Source of the DNA: JADJPO01 sp963825645
Lineage (GTDB): Bacteria; Actinomycetota; Actinomycetes; Actinomycetales; Kineosporiaceae
DNA: 64,000 bases
Assembly (NCBI GenBank): GCA_963825645.1
Contig: CAWGTT010000001.1
Span: 434,001 to 498,000, forward strand
Direction of reading: 5' to 3'
The notes under the pieces are model-generated. The model was not told where the DNA came from. It saw nothing but the letters and a program-made list of their open reading frames with translations, and ran no database searches. Made by a program: the position numbers and the translations under genes. Each line of letters starts with the position of its first letter. Position 1 is the first letter of the stretch. Of this stretch, positions 24,420-33,349 are shown piece by piece.

Positions 24420-25721
24420 CTACCCTTCTTCCATCACGGTTGGGATCACCGGCTCGCCGCGGGAGAGCTGGTGCGCGGTGGCAGGCAGCTCGGCCAGCGA
24501 TGCGGTGTGGCGGGCCCGGGCGTCGTCCAACGACTCGCCTCCGACGATCTCACCACGCTCGACCAGCAGACGCAGCAGAAGGCGGCCGCCGCCGCCGTCC
24601 CCGCCCTCGGCGGCCGGCACGTGGCCGATGCCGATCACCTCGGACACCGCGACCCCGTGCGAACGCCGCCGCCGCGCCCACTTGCGCCCGCCGATGCTGG
24701 TCTTCTCGGTGCTCTTCTTCGCCACGCCGACCAGCTCGCCGCCGACGTCCTCGCGCGCCACCAGCTTGTAGACCAGGCCGGCCGTCGGCGCGCCGGACCC
24801 GGTGACCAGGGCGGTGCCGATCCCGTAGGCGTCGACCGGGGCGGCGGCCAGCGCGGCGATCGCGTACTCGTCGAGGTCACTCGTGACGACGATCTTGGTG
24901 TGCGGGGCGCCGAGGGCGTCGAGCTGCGCCCGGACGGCGAACGCCTGCTCGAGCAGATCACCCGAGTCGAGTCGGACGGCGCCCAGCTGCGGCCCGGCGA
25001 CCTCGACCGCGAGCTCGACGCCGCGGGTCACGTCGTAGGTGTCGACCAGCAGGGTCGTGCCCGCCCCGAGGCTGGCGACCTGGGCCGCGAAGGCGCTGCG
25101 CTCGTCGTCGTGGACGAGGGTGAAGGCGTGCGCCGCGGTGCCGACGGTCGGAATGGCGTGCCGCCGTCCGGCCTCGAGGTTGCTGGTACTGGCGAAGCCG
25201 GCCAGGTAAGCGGCGCGCGCCGCGGCGACCGCCGAGTCCTCATGTGTGCGCCGCGAACCCATCTCCAGGCACGGTCGACCGTTCGCCGCCGTGACCACCC
25301 GGCTCGCGGCCGCCGCGATGGCACTGTCGTGGTTGATGATCGATAGGGCGACCGTCTCCAGGACCACGCCGTGGGCGAAATCGGCCTCGATGACCACGAT
25401 CGGCGAGCCCGGGAAGTAGGCCTCGCCCTCGCCGTACCCCCACACGTCCCCGTCGAAACGGTAGTCGGCCAGCCAGTGCAGTGTCGGGGCGTCGACGACG
25501 CCGTCGCGTTCCAGCGCGGCCAGCTCCTCGTCGCCGAACCGGAACCGAACGAGGGCGTCCAGAAGCCGTGCGGTGCCGCCCACCACTGCGTAGCGACGCC
25601 CGTCGGGCAGCCGGCGGGCGAACATCTCGAAGACGCAGCGCCGGCTGGCTGCTCCGCTGCGCAGCGCGGCCTCGACCATGGTCAGCTCGTACCGGTCGGT
25701 CAGCAGTGCCGTGCTGGTCAC
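24420..25721 (-). CDS. pncB: Nicotinate phosphoribosyltransferase
   Basis: The 433-residue protein starts TALLTDRYELTMVEAAL, typical of the family, and carries EMGSRRTHEDSAVAAARAAYLAGF, the phosphoribosyl-handling VDTYDVTRGV and VRLDSGDLLEQA, and TSDLDEYAI. It joins nicotinate to PRPP, with ATP, to give nicotinate mononucleotide. It leads the pncB-pncA operon and diverges from clpS, with TAGGGT 6 bases before its GTG. The pncB/clpS neighbourhood is conserved in mycobacteria and relatives. Confidence 0.92.
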   Translation of the reverse strand: MTSTALLTDRYELTMVEAALRSGAASRRCVFEMFARRLPDGRRYAVVGGTARLLDALVRFRFGDEELAALERDGVVDAPTLHWLADYRFDGDVWGYGEGEAYFPGSPIVVIEADFAHGVVLETVALSIINHDSAIAAAASRVVTAANGRPCLEMGSRRTHEDSAVAAARAAYLAGFASTSNLEAGRRHAIPTVGTAAHAFTLVHDDERSAFAAQVASLGAGTTLLVDTYDVTRGVELAVEVAGPQLGAVRLDSGDLLEQAFAVRAQLDALGAPHTKIVVTSDLDEYAIAALAAAPVDAYGIGTALVTGSGAPTAGLVYKLVAREDVGGELVGVAKKSTEKTSIGGRKWARRRRSHGVAVSEVIGIGHVPAAEGGDGGGGRLLLRLLVERGEIVGGESLDDARARHTASLAELPATAHQLSRGEPVIPTVMEEG

Positions 25722-25727
25722 GCCGTC

Positions 25728-25733
25728 ACCCTA
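25728..25733 (-). promoter_or_regulatory. Leaderless-type -10 box (TAGGGT) of pncB
   Basis: TAGGGT on the minus strand ends 6 bases before GTG 25721. Confidence 0.55.
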
Positions 25734-25837
25734 GCCATGCCGCAGAGCCCGTTCTTCACCGCCGGCGGGGAAGACGGCCTGTGCGGTTCCGGACTCGGGC
25801 GGCGGGACCGCATTTCGGTCTGCGGCGGCGGGCTGCC

Positions 25838-25843
25838 TAGAGT
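25838..25843 (+). promoter_or_regulatory. Leaderless-type -10 box (TAGAGT) of clpS
   Basis: TAGAGT ends 7 bases before GTG 25851. GGAG in the spacer could serve as a ribosome binding site if transcription began further upstream. Confidence 0.5.
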
Positions 25844-25850
25844 GGAGAGC

Positions 25851-26141
25851 GTGTCTGTGGCACCGGTCGAGGTCGAGCAGCCGGAGACCATCGAGTCGAC
25901 GGCGCTGGACGTGCCCTGGGTGACCATCGTCTGGAACGACCCGGTGAACCTGATGTCCTACGTCGCCCACGTGTTCCAGACCTACTTCGGCTACCCGAAG
26001 TCCAAGGCCAACAAGCTGATGATGGATGTGCACAAGAAGGGCAAGGCCGTGGTCTCCAACGGCACTCGCGAGGACATGGAACGCGATACCGCGGCCATGC
26101 ATCTGTACGGGCTCTGGGCGACGTTCCAGAAGGACACCTGA
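25851..26141 (+). CDS. clpS: ATP-dependent Clp protease adaptor ClpS
   Basis: The 96-residue adaptor has the ClpS core: WVTIVWNDPVNLMSYVAHVFQTYFGYPKSKANKLMMDVHKKGKA, read at residues about 24-67, including the NDPVN acidic pocket edge and the VHxxG helix. It delivers N-degron substrates to ClpC/ClpP. The stop overlaps the ATG of the DUF2017 gene (TGATG). GTG 25851 and GTG 25857 are both possible starts. Confidence 0.92.
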   Translation: MSVAPVEVEQPETIESTALDVPWVTIVWNDPVNLMSYVAHVFQTYFGYPKSKANKLMMDVHKKGKAVVSNGTREDMERDTAAMHLYGLWATFQKDT

Positions 26142-26791
26142 TGGGCTCGTTGAGGCGGGCCGCTCCGCCGTTTAGGGGGCGCCGCAGCAGGGTCACGGTC
26201 AACCTGGGCGAGGCCGAGCGGCACCTGGTCGCCAGGCTGCTCGACGAGGTGGCCGGGATGCTCGAGCGGGACGCCGAGCCGGGTCGCGACGAGACCTCGG
26301 CTGCCGACGCCGGTCCGGACGGCGATCTGTGGCGCGCGTTCGAGCAGTCCGTGGCCGTCGATCCGCCGAGCGACCCGGCAGTGGCCCGGCTGCTGCCCGA
26401 CGGCAACCGGGACGACGCCGAGCTGGCCCAGAGCTTTCGCCGGCTCACCGAGCACTCGCTGCGCCAGACCAAGCGGGCCGGCCTCGCCCTGGCCGCCGAT
26501 GCGCTGCGCCGGCCCGAGCCTGTGGTCCTCGACCGCGAGGAGGCGGGCGCACTGCTCAAGGGCCTCACCGATGTGCGCCTGGTCCTGGCGGAACGACTGG
26601 ACCTGCGCACGGACGACGATGCGACCACCTTGCACCTGCGCCTCGAGCTGGCGTCGGCGCAGGCCGCCGAGGCCGAGGAGCCCGACGAACCGGACCCGGC
26701 CGCGCAGGCCGAGCGGAGCTGGCTGGGCCTGGCCGCCGTGTACGAGGCGCTGACCTGGTGGCAGGAGTCGCTGGTCGCCGCGGTGCACTGA
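26141..26791 (+). CDS. DUF2017 family protein
   Basis: This 216-residue protein with VNLGEAERHLVARLLDEV at the start and a Glu/Ala-rich helical C-terminus is the DUF2017 partner that follows clpS across actinobacteria. It is soluble, without catalytic motifs I can name. Overlap with the clpS stop implies co-translation and a possible role with the Clp system; that is inference from context. Confidence 0.85.
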   Translation: MGSLRRAAPPFRGRRSRVTVNLGEAERHLVARLLDEVAGMLERDAEPGRDETSAADAGPDGDLWRAFEQSVAVDPPSDPAVARLLPDGNRDDAELAQSFRRLTEHSLRQTKRAGLALAADALRRPEPVVLDREEAGALLKGLTDVRLVLAERLDLRTDDDATTLHLRLELASAQAAEAEEPDEPDPAAQAERSWLGLAAVYEALTWWQESLVAAVH

Positions 26792-26800
26792 GGGACCGCG

Positions 26801-26806
26801 TACGCT
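26801..26806 (+). promoter_or_regulatory. Leaderless-type -10 box (TACGCT) of murI
   Basis: TACGCT ends 7 bases before GTG 26814. Confidence 0.55.
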
Positions 26807-26813
26807 CACTGAC

Positions 26814-27668
26814 GTGCCCGAGCAGCCCCACCCGCCTGACCAGCACACTGGCGAGCACAACGACTCACCGATCGGGATCCTCGACTCCGGCGTCGGCGGG
26901 CTCACCGTCGTCCGGGCGGTGCTCGACCAACTGCCCCACGAGAGGGTGCTCTACGTCGGCGACACCGAGCACGGGCCCTACGGGCCCCGGCCGATCGCCG
27001 AGGTCCGCGCCCATGCGCTGAACGTGATGGACCACCTCGTCGAACGTGGGGTGAAGATGCTGGTCATCGCCTGCAACTCGGCCAGCGCGGCCACCCTGCG
27101 CGATGCCCGGGAGCGCTACGACGTGCCGGTGGTCGAGGTGATCCAGCCCGCGGTGCGCCGGGCCGTGGCGGCCACCCGGAACGGCGCGGTCGGAGTGATC
27201 GGCACTCGCGCCACGATCACCAGTCAGGCCTACGACGACGCCTTCGCCGCCGCCACCCACCTGCAGCTGACCTCGCAGGCCTGTCCCCGGTTCGTGGAGT
27301 TCGTCGAGGCCGGGGTGACTGCCGGGGAGGAGCTGCTCCGGGTCGCCCATTCCTACCTTGACCCGGTGCGGGAGGCGGGCGTGGACACGCTCGTGCTCGG
27401 CTGCACGCACTATCCCCTGCTCACCGGCATCATCGCCTACGTGATGGGCAACGACGTGACGCTGGTCTCCAGCGCCGAAGAGACCGCCAAGGACGTCTAC
27501 CGCACCCTGATGGGCCTGGGCCTGGCCCGGGACGAGGCGCTCCCGCAGCCCCGGCACACTTTCGTGGCCACGGGGCCTGAAGAGCCGTTCGCGCGGTTGG
27601 CCCGACGATTCCTCGGTCCGGAGGTGGCGGTGGTCGAGCGGGCGGCGGAAGAACGGGCGTTCGCGTGA
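26814..27668 (+). CDS. murI: Glutamate racemase
   Basis: The 284-residue enzyme shows GILDSGVGGLTVVRAV, YVGDTEHGPYGPR, the first catalytic Cys in LVIACNSASAATL and the second in VLGCTHYPLL. MurI supplies D-glutamate for peptidoglycan. Together with the following MBL gene, rph and rdgB it reproduces the order seen around Rv1338-Rv1341 of Mycobacterium tuberculosis. The stop overlaps the next start by four bases. Confidence 0.93.
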   Translation: MPEQPHPPDQHTGEHNDSPIGILDSGVGGLTVVRAVLDQLPHERVLYVGDTEHGPYGPRPIAEVRAHALNVMDHLVERGVKMLVIACNSASAATLRDARERYDVPVVEVIQPAVRRAVAATRNGAVGVIGTRATITSQAYDDAFAAATHLQLTSQACPRFVEFVEAGVTAGEELLRVAHSYLDPVREAGVDTLVLGCTHYPLLTGIIAYVMGNDVTLVSSAEETAKDVYRTLMGLGLARDEALPQPRHTFVATGPEEPFARLARRFLGPEVAVVERAAEERAFA

Positions 27669-28465
27669 GGGTGACCGTCGTCGGTTGTGCCGGGTCGTTC
27701 CCGTCCCCGTCCTCGCCCGCCTCGTGCTATCTGGTCGAGGCGCGGGACACCGACGGTCGCCACTGGCGGGTGGTGCTGGACCTGGGCAACGGGGCGCTCG
27801 GTCAGCTGCAGTCCTACCTGGGGCCGGGTGTCCACCTCGCTGACCTGGACGCCGTCCTGCTCAGTCACCTGCACCCCGACCACTGCCTGGACATGTGCGG
27901 GCTGTACGTCGCCCTGGTCTACGACCCGTCGGGCCTGCCGTCGGGCCGGATTCCGGTCTACGGGCCCACGAACACGTTCGAACGGCTGGAACGGGCCTAC
28001 GGCGAGCACGAGCGGGGCTCGCTGGCCAAGTCGTTCGACGTGCGGAGCTGGGTCGAGGGCGAGCCGGTGCAGATCGGACCGTTCACGATCACCCCGCGCC
28101 GGGTCGAGCATCCGGTCGAGGCGTACGGGCTGCGGGTGGAGTGCGCTGGTGCCGTACTCGCCTACAGCGGGGACACCGACTCGTGCCAGGCCCTGGTGGA
28201 GCTCTCCCGGGACGCCGACGTGCTGCTCGCCGAGGCCTCGTTCGTCGAGGGCCGTGACGCCGTGCGCGGGGTGCACCTGACCGGCCGGCGCGCCGGCCAG
28301 GCCGCGGACGCCGCCGGGGTGCGGCGCCTGGTGCTCACCCACCAGCCGATCTGGACCGACCCGCAGGTGACGTCGGCAGAGGCCCGCGAGGTCTACTCCG
28401 GTCCGGTCGACGTGGCCCGACCCGGCCTGACGCTCACGCTGTCCGCCACACCCCACGACGCATAA
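27665..28465 (+). CDS. MBL-fold metallo-hydrolase, Rv1339 type (cyclic nucleotide phosphodiesterase)
   Basis: The 266-residue protein has the metal motif HLHPDHCLDM (HXHXDH) and downstream metal ligands in YSGDTDSCQAL and LVLTHQPIW. Position between murI and rph matches Rv1339 of M. tuberculosis, reported as an atypical cAMP phosphodiesterase. Its 3' end overlaps the convergent nagA by 32 bases. Confidence 0.82.
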   Translation: MRVTVVGCAGSFPSPSSPASCYLVEARDTDGRHWRVVLDLGNGALGQLQSYLGPGVHLADLDAVLLSHLHPDHCLDMCGLYVALVYDPSGLPSGRIPVYGPTNTFERLERAYGEHERGSLAKSFDVRSWVEGEPVQIGPFTITPRRVEHPVEAYGLRVECAGAVLAYSGDTDSCQALVELSRDADVLLAEASFVEGRDAVRGVHLTGRRAGQAADAAGVRRLVLTHQPIWTDPQVTSAEAREVYSGPVDVARPGLTLTLSATPHDA

Positions 28466-29555
28466 CGGCCGCGATGTGCAGGCACTCGTCGAGCACCACA
28501 AGATCGGCGCGCCGTCCCGGCTCGATCGCCCCGACGTCGGCGAGCCCCAGAACCCGGGCCGGTGTGGCGCTGGCGGCCCGGACGGCGTCCAGGAATGCCA
28601 CCCCGGCCCGGGTGACGGCGTACCTGACGGCGGCGTCCATGGTCAGGGTGCTACCGGCGATGGCTCCGCCGCTCCCGATCCGGGCCACCCTGTCGCGCAC
28701 CCGGGCGTCGAGCGGTCCGAGCCGGTAGTCACCGTCTGCGGCACCGGCCGCCGCCATCGCGTCGGTGACCAGGACGAACCCACCGGCCGCCGATCGAGCG
28801 GCCCAGGCCAGGACCTCTGGGCGCAGGTGGATGCCGTCGGCCACCAGCTCGACGACCGCCCGTTCGTCCTCGACCAGGGCCAAAACCGGTCCCGGCTCGC
28901 GGTGGTGGACGCCGCGCATCGCGTTGAACAGATGGGTACCGACTGTGACCCCGCCGTCCAGCGCCTCGCGCGCCACCGAGTAGAGCGCGTCGCTGTGGCC
29001 GAGCGCGGCGACCACCCCGCGCTCGCTCAGCTGGCGGACGGCGTCCAGGCCGCCGGCCAGCTCGGGGGCCAGGGTCACCATTCGGATCGAGCCGCCGGCA
29101 GCGTCGAGCAGCCGGTCGACATCCGCGCCGGCCGGTGAGCACAGCAGTGCGGCGTCGTGCGCCCCGCAGTGGCGGGGGCTGAGCCACGGTCCCTCGAGAT
29201 GGACGCCGATCAGCTCACCGGCCCGGACCAGGGGAGCCAGCGCCCGGACCGTCTCGTCGAGCCGGTCGACGGTGTCGGTGACCAGGCTCGCCATCAGCGA
29301 GGTCGTGCCGTGGGCGCGATGGGTGGCGATGACGGACCGTGCGTCGTCCGGCTCGCCGGTGGTGAAGGACGCGCCGCCGCCTCCGTGGCAGTGGATGTCG
29401 ACGAACCCGGGCACCAGAGTGCCGGCGAGGTGCGCCTCGGCCGGTGCCGACGGGAGGTCACCTCCGGCGCCGGTGATCATCTCACTCGTCGTCTCCACCC
29501 AGCCCGGTGCGACGACACCGGACGGCAGGACGACCTGGTCTGCGGTCAGCAGCAT
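28434..29555 (-). CDS. nagA: N-acetylglucosamine-6-phosphate deacetylase
   Basis: The 373-residue amidohydrolase has the metal site VDIHCHGGGG, EGPWLSPRHCGAH, ALGHSDA, HLFNAMRGVHHREPG and VLVTDAMAAAG, the full NagA pattern. It converts N-acetylglucosamine 6-phosphate to glucosamine 6-phosphate in amino-sugar catabolism and wall recycling. No nagB or transporter is adjacent. The 3' end overlaps the MBL gene tail to tail by 32 bases. Confidence 0.9.
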   Translation of the reverse strand: MLLTADQVVLPSGVVAPGWVETTSEMITGAGGDLPSAPAEAHLAGTLVPGFVDIHCHGGGGASFTTGEPDDARSVIATHRAHGTTSLMASLVTDTVDRLDETVRALAPLVRAGELIGVHLEGPWLSPRHCGAHDAALLCSPAGADVDRLLDAAGGSIRMVTLAPELAGGLDAVRQLSERGVVAALGHSDALYSVAREALDGGVTVGTHLFNAMRGVHHREPGPVLALVEDERAVVELVADGIHLRPEVLAWAARSAAGGFVLVTDAMAAAGAADGDYRLGPLDARVRDRVARIGSGGAIAGSTLTMDAAVRYAVTRAGVAFLDAVRAASATPARVLGLADVGAIEPGRRADLVVLDECLHIAAVMRRGVWRTA

Positions 29556-29635
29556 CGCTCTCAGCTCGCCTTCACGATCTTGGCTCAGAAGGTAGTAGAT
29601 CGCGCCGTAGACCTCTGGCCACCACCCGGACGCCC

Positions 29636-29692
29636 CGTGATCTTCAGCGTGATCAGCCCCCCGACGTTGTCATGATCACAATGAAGATCACG
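29636..29692. repeat. Inverted repeat built from GTGATCTTCA and GTGATCA
   Basis: CGTGATCTTCA (29636-29646) and GTGATCA (29649-29655) are mirrored by TGATCAC (29673-29679) and TGAAGATCACG (29682-29692). A second pair of the same element lies at 29743-29799. It occupies the divergent nagA/rph spacer. Confidence 0.8.
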
Positions 29693-29742
29693 ATGCGTGC
29701 CGGCGTGCCCAAACAGCGCACCTATACGCAACGTGATCATCA

Positions 29743-29799
29743 ACGTGATCTTCGGCTCGCCGCCGTGCTCCGACGCGGAGATCGCAATGAAGATCACGT
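29743..29799. repeat. Second GTGATCTTC inverted repeat
   Basis: ACGTGATCTTC (29743-29753) pairs with GAAGATCACGT (29789-29799). A GTGATCATCA copy stands just before it (29733-29742). It is probably the same dispersed element as 29636-29692. Confidence 0.75.
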
Positions 29800-29830
29800 G
29801 GTGGTTTCGGGATCGGGCGCAGTGACGGCT

Positions 29831-29836
29831 TAGGCT
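29831..29836 (+). promoter_or_regulatory. Leaderless-type -10 box (TAGGCT) of rph
   Basis: TAGGCT ends 7 bases before ATG 29844. Confidence 0.55.
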
Positions 29837-29843
29837 CGCCGGC

Positions 29844-30596
29844 ATGACATCGACGACCAGCGTGCCGGCGGATGTGCGGGACGACGGGCGCGCGCCGGAC
29901 CAGCTCCGCGAGGTGCGGTTCACCCGGAACTGGCTGGACCATGCCGAAGGCAGCGTGCTGGTCGAGTTCGGCAACACCCGGGTGCTGTGTGCGGCGAGCC
30001 TCACCGAGGGCGTTCCGCGCTGGCTCAAGGGCAAGGGGCGGGGCTGGGTCACCGCCGAGTACGCGATGCTGCCTCGTTCGACCAACACCCGCAACGACCG
30101 GGAGTCGATCCGCGGCAAGATCGGCGGTCGCACGCACGAGATCTCCCGGCTGGTCGGTCGCTCGCTGCGGGCGGTGATCGATACGAAAGCCCTCGGGGAG
30201 AACACGATCGTCCTCGACTGCGATGTGCTGCAGGCGGACGGCGGCACCCGGACGGCGGCGATCACCGGCGCCTACGTCGCCTTGGCCGATGCGATCGCCT
30301 GGGCCCGCGCCCACAAGGTGGTCGGTGCATCGGCCCAGCCGCTGACCGGGTCGGTCGCGGCAGTCAGCGTCGGGGTGGTCGGCGGCACCCCGATGCTCGA
30401 CTTGTGCTACGCCGAGGACGTGCGCGCCGAGACCGACATGAACGTCGTGGCCACCGGCAGCGGGGCCTTCGTGGAGGTGCAGGGCACGGCCGAGGGCGCG
30501 CCCTTCGACCGTACCGAGCTCGACGCCCTGCTCGACCTGGCGCTTGACGGGTGCGCCGAGCTGACCCGGTTGCAGCACCTCGCGCTCGAGGGTTGA
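29844..30596 (+). CDS. rph: Ribonuclease PH
   Basis: The 250-residue phosphorolytic exonuclease shows FTRNWLDHAEGSVLVEFGNTRV, GWVTAEYAMLPRST, RGKIGGRTHEISRLVGRSLRA and DCDVLQADGGTRTA. RNase PH trims tRNA 3' ends with phosphate. The order rph then rdgB is conserved across actinobacteria. Length is standard. Confidence 0.94.
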   Translation: MTSTTSVPADVRDDGRAPDQLREVRFTRNWLDHAEGSVLVEFGNTRVLCAASLTEGVPRWLKGKGRGWVTAEYAMLPRSTNTRNDRESIRGKIGGRTHEISRLVGRSLRAVIDTKALGENTIVLDCDVLQADGGTRTAAITGAYVALADAIAWARAHKVVGASAQPLTGSVAAVSVGVVGGTPMLDLCYAEDVRAETDMNVVATGSGAFVEVQGTAEGAPFDRTELDALLDLALDGCAELTRLQHLALEG

Positions 30597-30607
30597 CAGG
30601 CCCTGTG

Positions 30608-31255
30608 GTGAGCTCCTTCCGGCTTCTGCTGGCGACCCGCAACCGGTACAAGGTGGCCGAGCTGCGCCGGATTCTGGTCGAGCACTCCCTGCCGGTCGAG
30701 GTGGTCGACCTCCTGGACTTCCCCGACCTGCCCGACGTGGTCGAGAGCGGCGTCACCTTCGCCGAGAACGCGTTGCTCAAGGCCCGCGCGATGGCCCAGG
30801 CGACGGGGTTGCCGGCGATCGCCGACGACTCCGGACTCTGCGTCGATGTGCTCGGTGGCGCGCCGGGGGTGTTCAGTGCCCGGTGGAGCGGGCAGCACGG
30901 AGACGACCTGGCGAACCTGCGTCTGCTGCTGGACCAGATCGCCGATGTGCCGGACGAGCACCGCGGGGCCCACTTCACCTGTGCCGCGGCGCTCGTGCTC
31001 CCCGCCGGCGGTGAGCATGTGGTCGAAGGTGTCATGCCGGGCCGGTTGACCAGGAAACCGCTGGGAGAGAACGGGTTCGGCTACGATCCGATCTTCGTCC
31101 CCACCGGCGAGAAGCGCACCAGCGCCGAGCTGGCTGACGCCGAGAAGGATGCGATCAGCCACCGGGGCAAGGCCTTGCGGGGCCTGGTGGAGGTTCTTAC
31201 GGAAGTGTTGCCCGCGATGCGTACGGCGCCGCAGGCGCCGATGATGGGGGGATGA
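30608..31255 (+). CDS. rdgB: RdgB/Ham1-type XTP/dITP diphosphatase
   Basis: The 215-residue protein has LLLATRNRYKVAELRRIL, the catalytic SGVTFAENALLKARA and ADDSGLCVDVLGGAPGVFSARW, and FGYDPIFVPTGEKRTSAEL. It hydrolyses non-canonical purine triphosphates such as ITP and XTP. GTG 30605 or 30608 may start it; both lie just after the rph stop. Its stop overlaps the ATG of the next gene by four bases. Confidence 0.92.
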   Translation: MSSFRLLLATRNRYKVAELRRILVEHSLPVEVVDLLDFPDLPDVVESGVTFAENALLKARAMAQATGLPAIADDSGLCVDVLGGAPGVFSARWSGQHGDDLANLRLLLDQIADVPDEHRGAHFTCAAALVLPAGGEHVVEGVMPGRLTRKPLGENGFGYDPIFVPTGEKRTSAELADAEKDAISHRGKALRGLVEVLTEVLPAMRTAPQAPMMGG

Positions 31256-32418
31256 CCTCCCAGCCCGACCGGTCGCAGGAGCCTGCGGGTGGGCCCCCGG
31301 AGTCACGCAGCGGCATCTCGCGGCGCACCCTACTCACCGGACTGGCAGGTCTGGGTGGGGGTGCGACGCTCTTGGCCGGCGCCTGGTGGGGCACTCAGGC
31401 GGCCGACGTGACCTTGACCGGTCCGGGTGGGCTCTTCGACGGTGGGGACCAGCCCGGTGCCGGTGCGCCGTCCGCCCTGCCCCGCCCGGCCTCGGCGACC
31501 ACCCTGCCGGCCGGGGTCGAGGTGGGTGTGGACGGCGTAGCGCCGTTCCGGGTGCCCAACGAGGACTTCTTCCAGATAGACACCGCTTTCGGCCTGCCCA
31601 AGCTCAACGCCCAGGATTGGCAGCTCCGGATTCACGGCATGGTGGATCGGGAGATGACCCTCGACTACGCCACCCTGCTCGAAGGCGAGCTGATCGAGCG
31701 GGACATCACGCTGTGCTGTGTTTCCAACGAGGTCGGCGGCGACCTGGTGGGCAACGCGGTCTGGCTGGGGCTGCCGCTGGCCCCCCTGCTGCGCGGGACC
31801 GGTCCGTCGGCCGGGGCCGACATGGTCCTTTCGACCAGCGCCGACGGCTGGACGGCGTCCTCTCCGCTCCAGGCGCTCACCGACGACGACCGGGACGCGA
31901 TGCTCGCGATCGGCATGAACGGCGAGGTGTTGCCGGCCAGGCACGGGTTCCCGGTGCGGATGGTGGTGCCCGGGCTGTACGGGTTCGTCTCGGCGACCAA
32001 GTGGGTGGTCGACCTGGAGGTGACCCGCTTCGACGCGAAGAAGGCCTACTGGTCGACCCGCGGCTGGTCCGAGCGTGGGCCCGTGAAGCTGGCCTCCCGG
32101 ATCGACGTCCCCCGGTCCGGGGCGAACCTCTCGCCGGGGCAGGTGGCCGTGGCCGGCGTGGCCTGGGCCCCGGGGATCGGGATCGACGCGGTCGAGGTGA
32201 GCGTGGACGGCGGTGGCTGGCAGCCCGCCCGGCTGGCCGAGACGTCGGGCCTGGACTCCTGGCGGCAGTGGGTGTTCCCGTGGACGGCGACCATCGGCAG
32301 GCATGAGCTGAAGGTCCGCGCCACCGACGGGGCCGCCCTGGCGCAGACCGGAGAGCGGAGCCGGGTCGACCCGGACGGCGCGACCGGCTGGCACACGATC
32401 GAGGTCACCGTACGCTGA
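31252..32418 (+). CDS. Tat-exported molybdopterin oxidoreductase, sulfite-oxidase family
   Basis: The 388-residue protein begins with a twin-arginine signal (SRRTLLTGLAGLGGGATLLAG at residues 25-45), then the molybdopterin domain with the probable Mo-ligand Cys in DITLCCVSNEVGGDLVGNAVW. LVPARHGFPVRMVVPGLYG-like and TKWVVDLEVTRF segments follow, and the end is a Mo-co dimerisation Ig-like domain (VEVSVDGGGWQPA). The substrate is unknown; relatives oxidise sulfite or reduce sulfoxides. It is translationally coupled to rdgB, probably by chance of packing. Confidence 0.85.
   Translation: MTSQPDRSQEPAGGPPESRSGISRRTLLTGLAGLGGGATLLAGAWWGTQAADVTLTGPGGLFDGGDQPGAGAPSALPRPASATTLPAGVEVGVDGVAPFRVPNEDFFQIDTAFGLPKLNAQDWQLRIHGMVDREMTLDYATLLEGELIERDITLCCVSNEVGGDLVGNAVWLGLPLAPLLRGTGPSAGADMVLSTSADGWTASSPLQALTDDDRDAMLAIGMNGEVLPARHGFPVRMVVPGLYGFVSATKWVVDLEVTRFDAKKAYWSTRGWSERGPVKLASRIDVPRSGANLSPGQVAVAGVAWAPGIGIDAVEVSVDGGGWQPARLAETSGLDSWRQWVFPWTATIGRHELKVRATDGAALAQTGERSRVDPDGATGWHTIEVTVR
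32411..32416 (+). promoter_or_regulatory. Leaderless-type -10 box (TACGCT) of the CDF gene
   Basis: TACGCT ends 6 bases before GTG 32423 and overlaps the last codons of the upstream gene. Confidence 0.5.
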
Positions 32419-32422
32419 CCCG

Positions 32423-33328
32423 GTGAGCAGCCGTGCGGTGCCGGTCGACCTGACCCGGTTCGCCTGGCTGTCGATCGCCGCAGCGGTCGCGACCATCACC
32501 CTCAAGGCGGGGGCCTACCTGCTCACCGGGTCGGTCGGGTTGCTCAGCGATGCGGCGGAGTCCCTGGTCAACCTGGTCGCCGCGGTGGTCGCACTGACCG
32601 CGCTGCGCGTCGCCTCGCGCCCGGCCGACCACAACCACCACTTCGGCCACGGCAAGGCCGAGTACTTCTCCGCCGGCATCGAAGGAATCATGATCTTCAT
32701 CGCCGCGGCGGTGATCCTGCTCACGGCCGTCGAGCGGTTGTTGCGTCCACAGGAGCTGGAGAGCCTAGGGGTCGGTCTGACCATCTCCGCGGTGGCCGCG
32801 GTGGTCAACGGCGTCGTCGCCGTGGTGCTGCTGCGGGCCGGGCGTGCTCATCGCTCCGCCGCGCTGCAGGCCGACGGACGCCATCTGCTCACCGACGTGT
32901 GGACCTCAGCCGGCGTGATCATCGGTGTCTTCGCCGTCGCGGTGACCGGCTGGCAGCGGCTCGACCCGCTGGTCGCCGTGGCGGTGGGGCTGAACATCAT
33001 GCTCATCGGCTACCGGTTGGTCGCGCAGTCGGCGATCGCCCTGCTCGACGCCGCGCTACCGGCTGAGGACGTGGCCATGGTGAACGCCGTCCTGGCCCGC
33101 TACCGCAACGAGGAGGTCGGTTTCACCGATCTGCGGACCCGGGCCTCGGGTCGGCACCGGTTCGTCACCTTCACGGTGCGGGTGCCGGGCCACTGGAGCG
33201 TCGAGCGGGGGCACGCCCTGGCCGACGACGTCGAGCGCGCACTGGCCACCGCCATTCCCGACTGCGAGGCGCAGACCCACCTCGAGCCGCTCGGTCACGT
33301 GCACGCCGGCGACCCACCGGCGACCTAG
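32423..33328 (+). CDS. Cation diffusion facilitator (CDF) family metal exporter
   Basis: The 301-residue protein has six membrane segments. Metal-site signatures are SDAAESLVN in the second segment, HNHHFGHGKAEYFSAGIEG before the third, and ADGRHLLTDVWTS (HxxxD) in the fifth. A cytoplasmic ferredoxin-like C-terminal domain follows (TDLRTRASGRHRFVTFTV). It should export Zn, Fe, Mn or a similar divalent ion with proton antiport. It sits before a tRNA gene. Confidence 0.9.
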   Translation: MSSRAVPVDLTRFAWLSIAAAVATITLKAGAYLLTGSVGLLSDAAESLVNLVAAVVALTALRVASRPADHNHHFGHGKAEYFSAGIEGIMIFIAAAVILLTAVERLLRPQELESLGVGLTISAVAAVVNGVVAVVLLRAGRAHRSAALQADGRHLLTDVWTSAGVIIGVFAVAVTGWQRLDPLVAVAVGLNIMLIGYRLVAQSAIALLDAALPAEDVAMVNAVLARYRNEEVGFTDLRTRASGRHRFVTFTVRVPGHWSVERGHALADDVERALATAIPDCEAQTHLEPLGHVHAGDPPAT

Positions 33329-33349
33329 CGGCTGGCTCGTCTCATCCGG

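Noticed and set aside
29507..29833. Small frame across the nagA/rph spacer
   Set aside because: It consists of the inverted repeats and has no domain or ribosome site.
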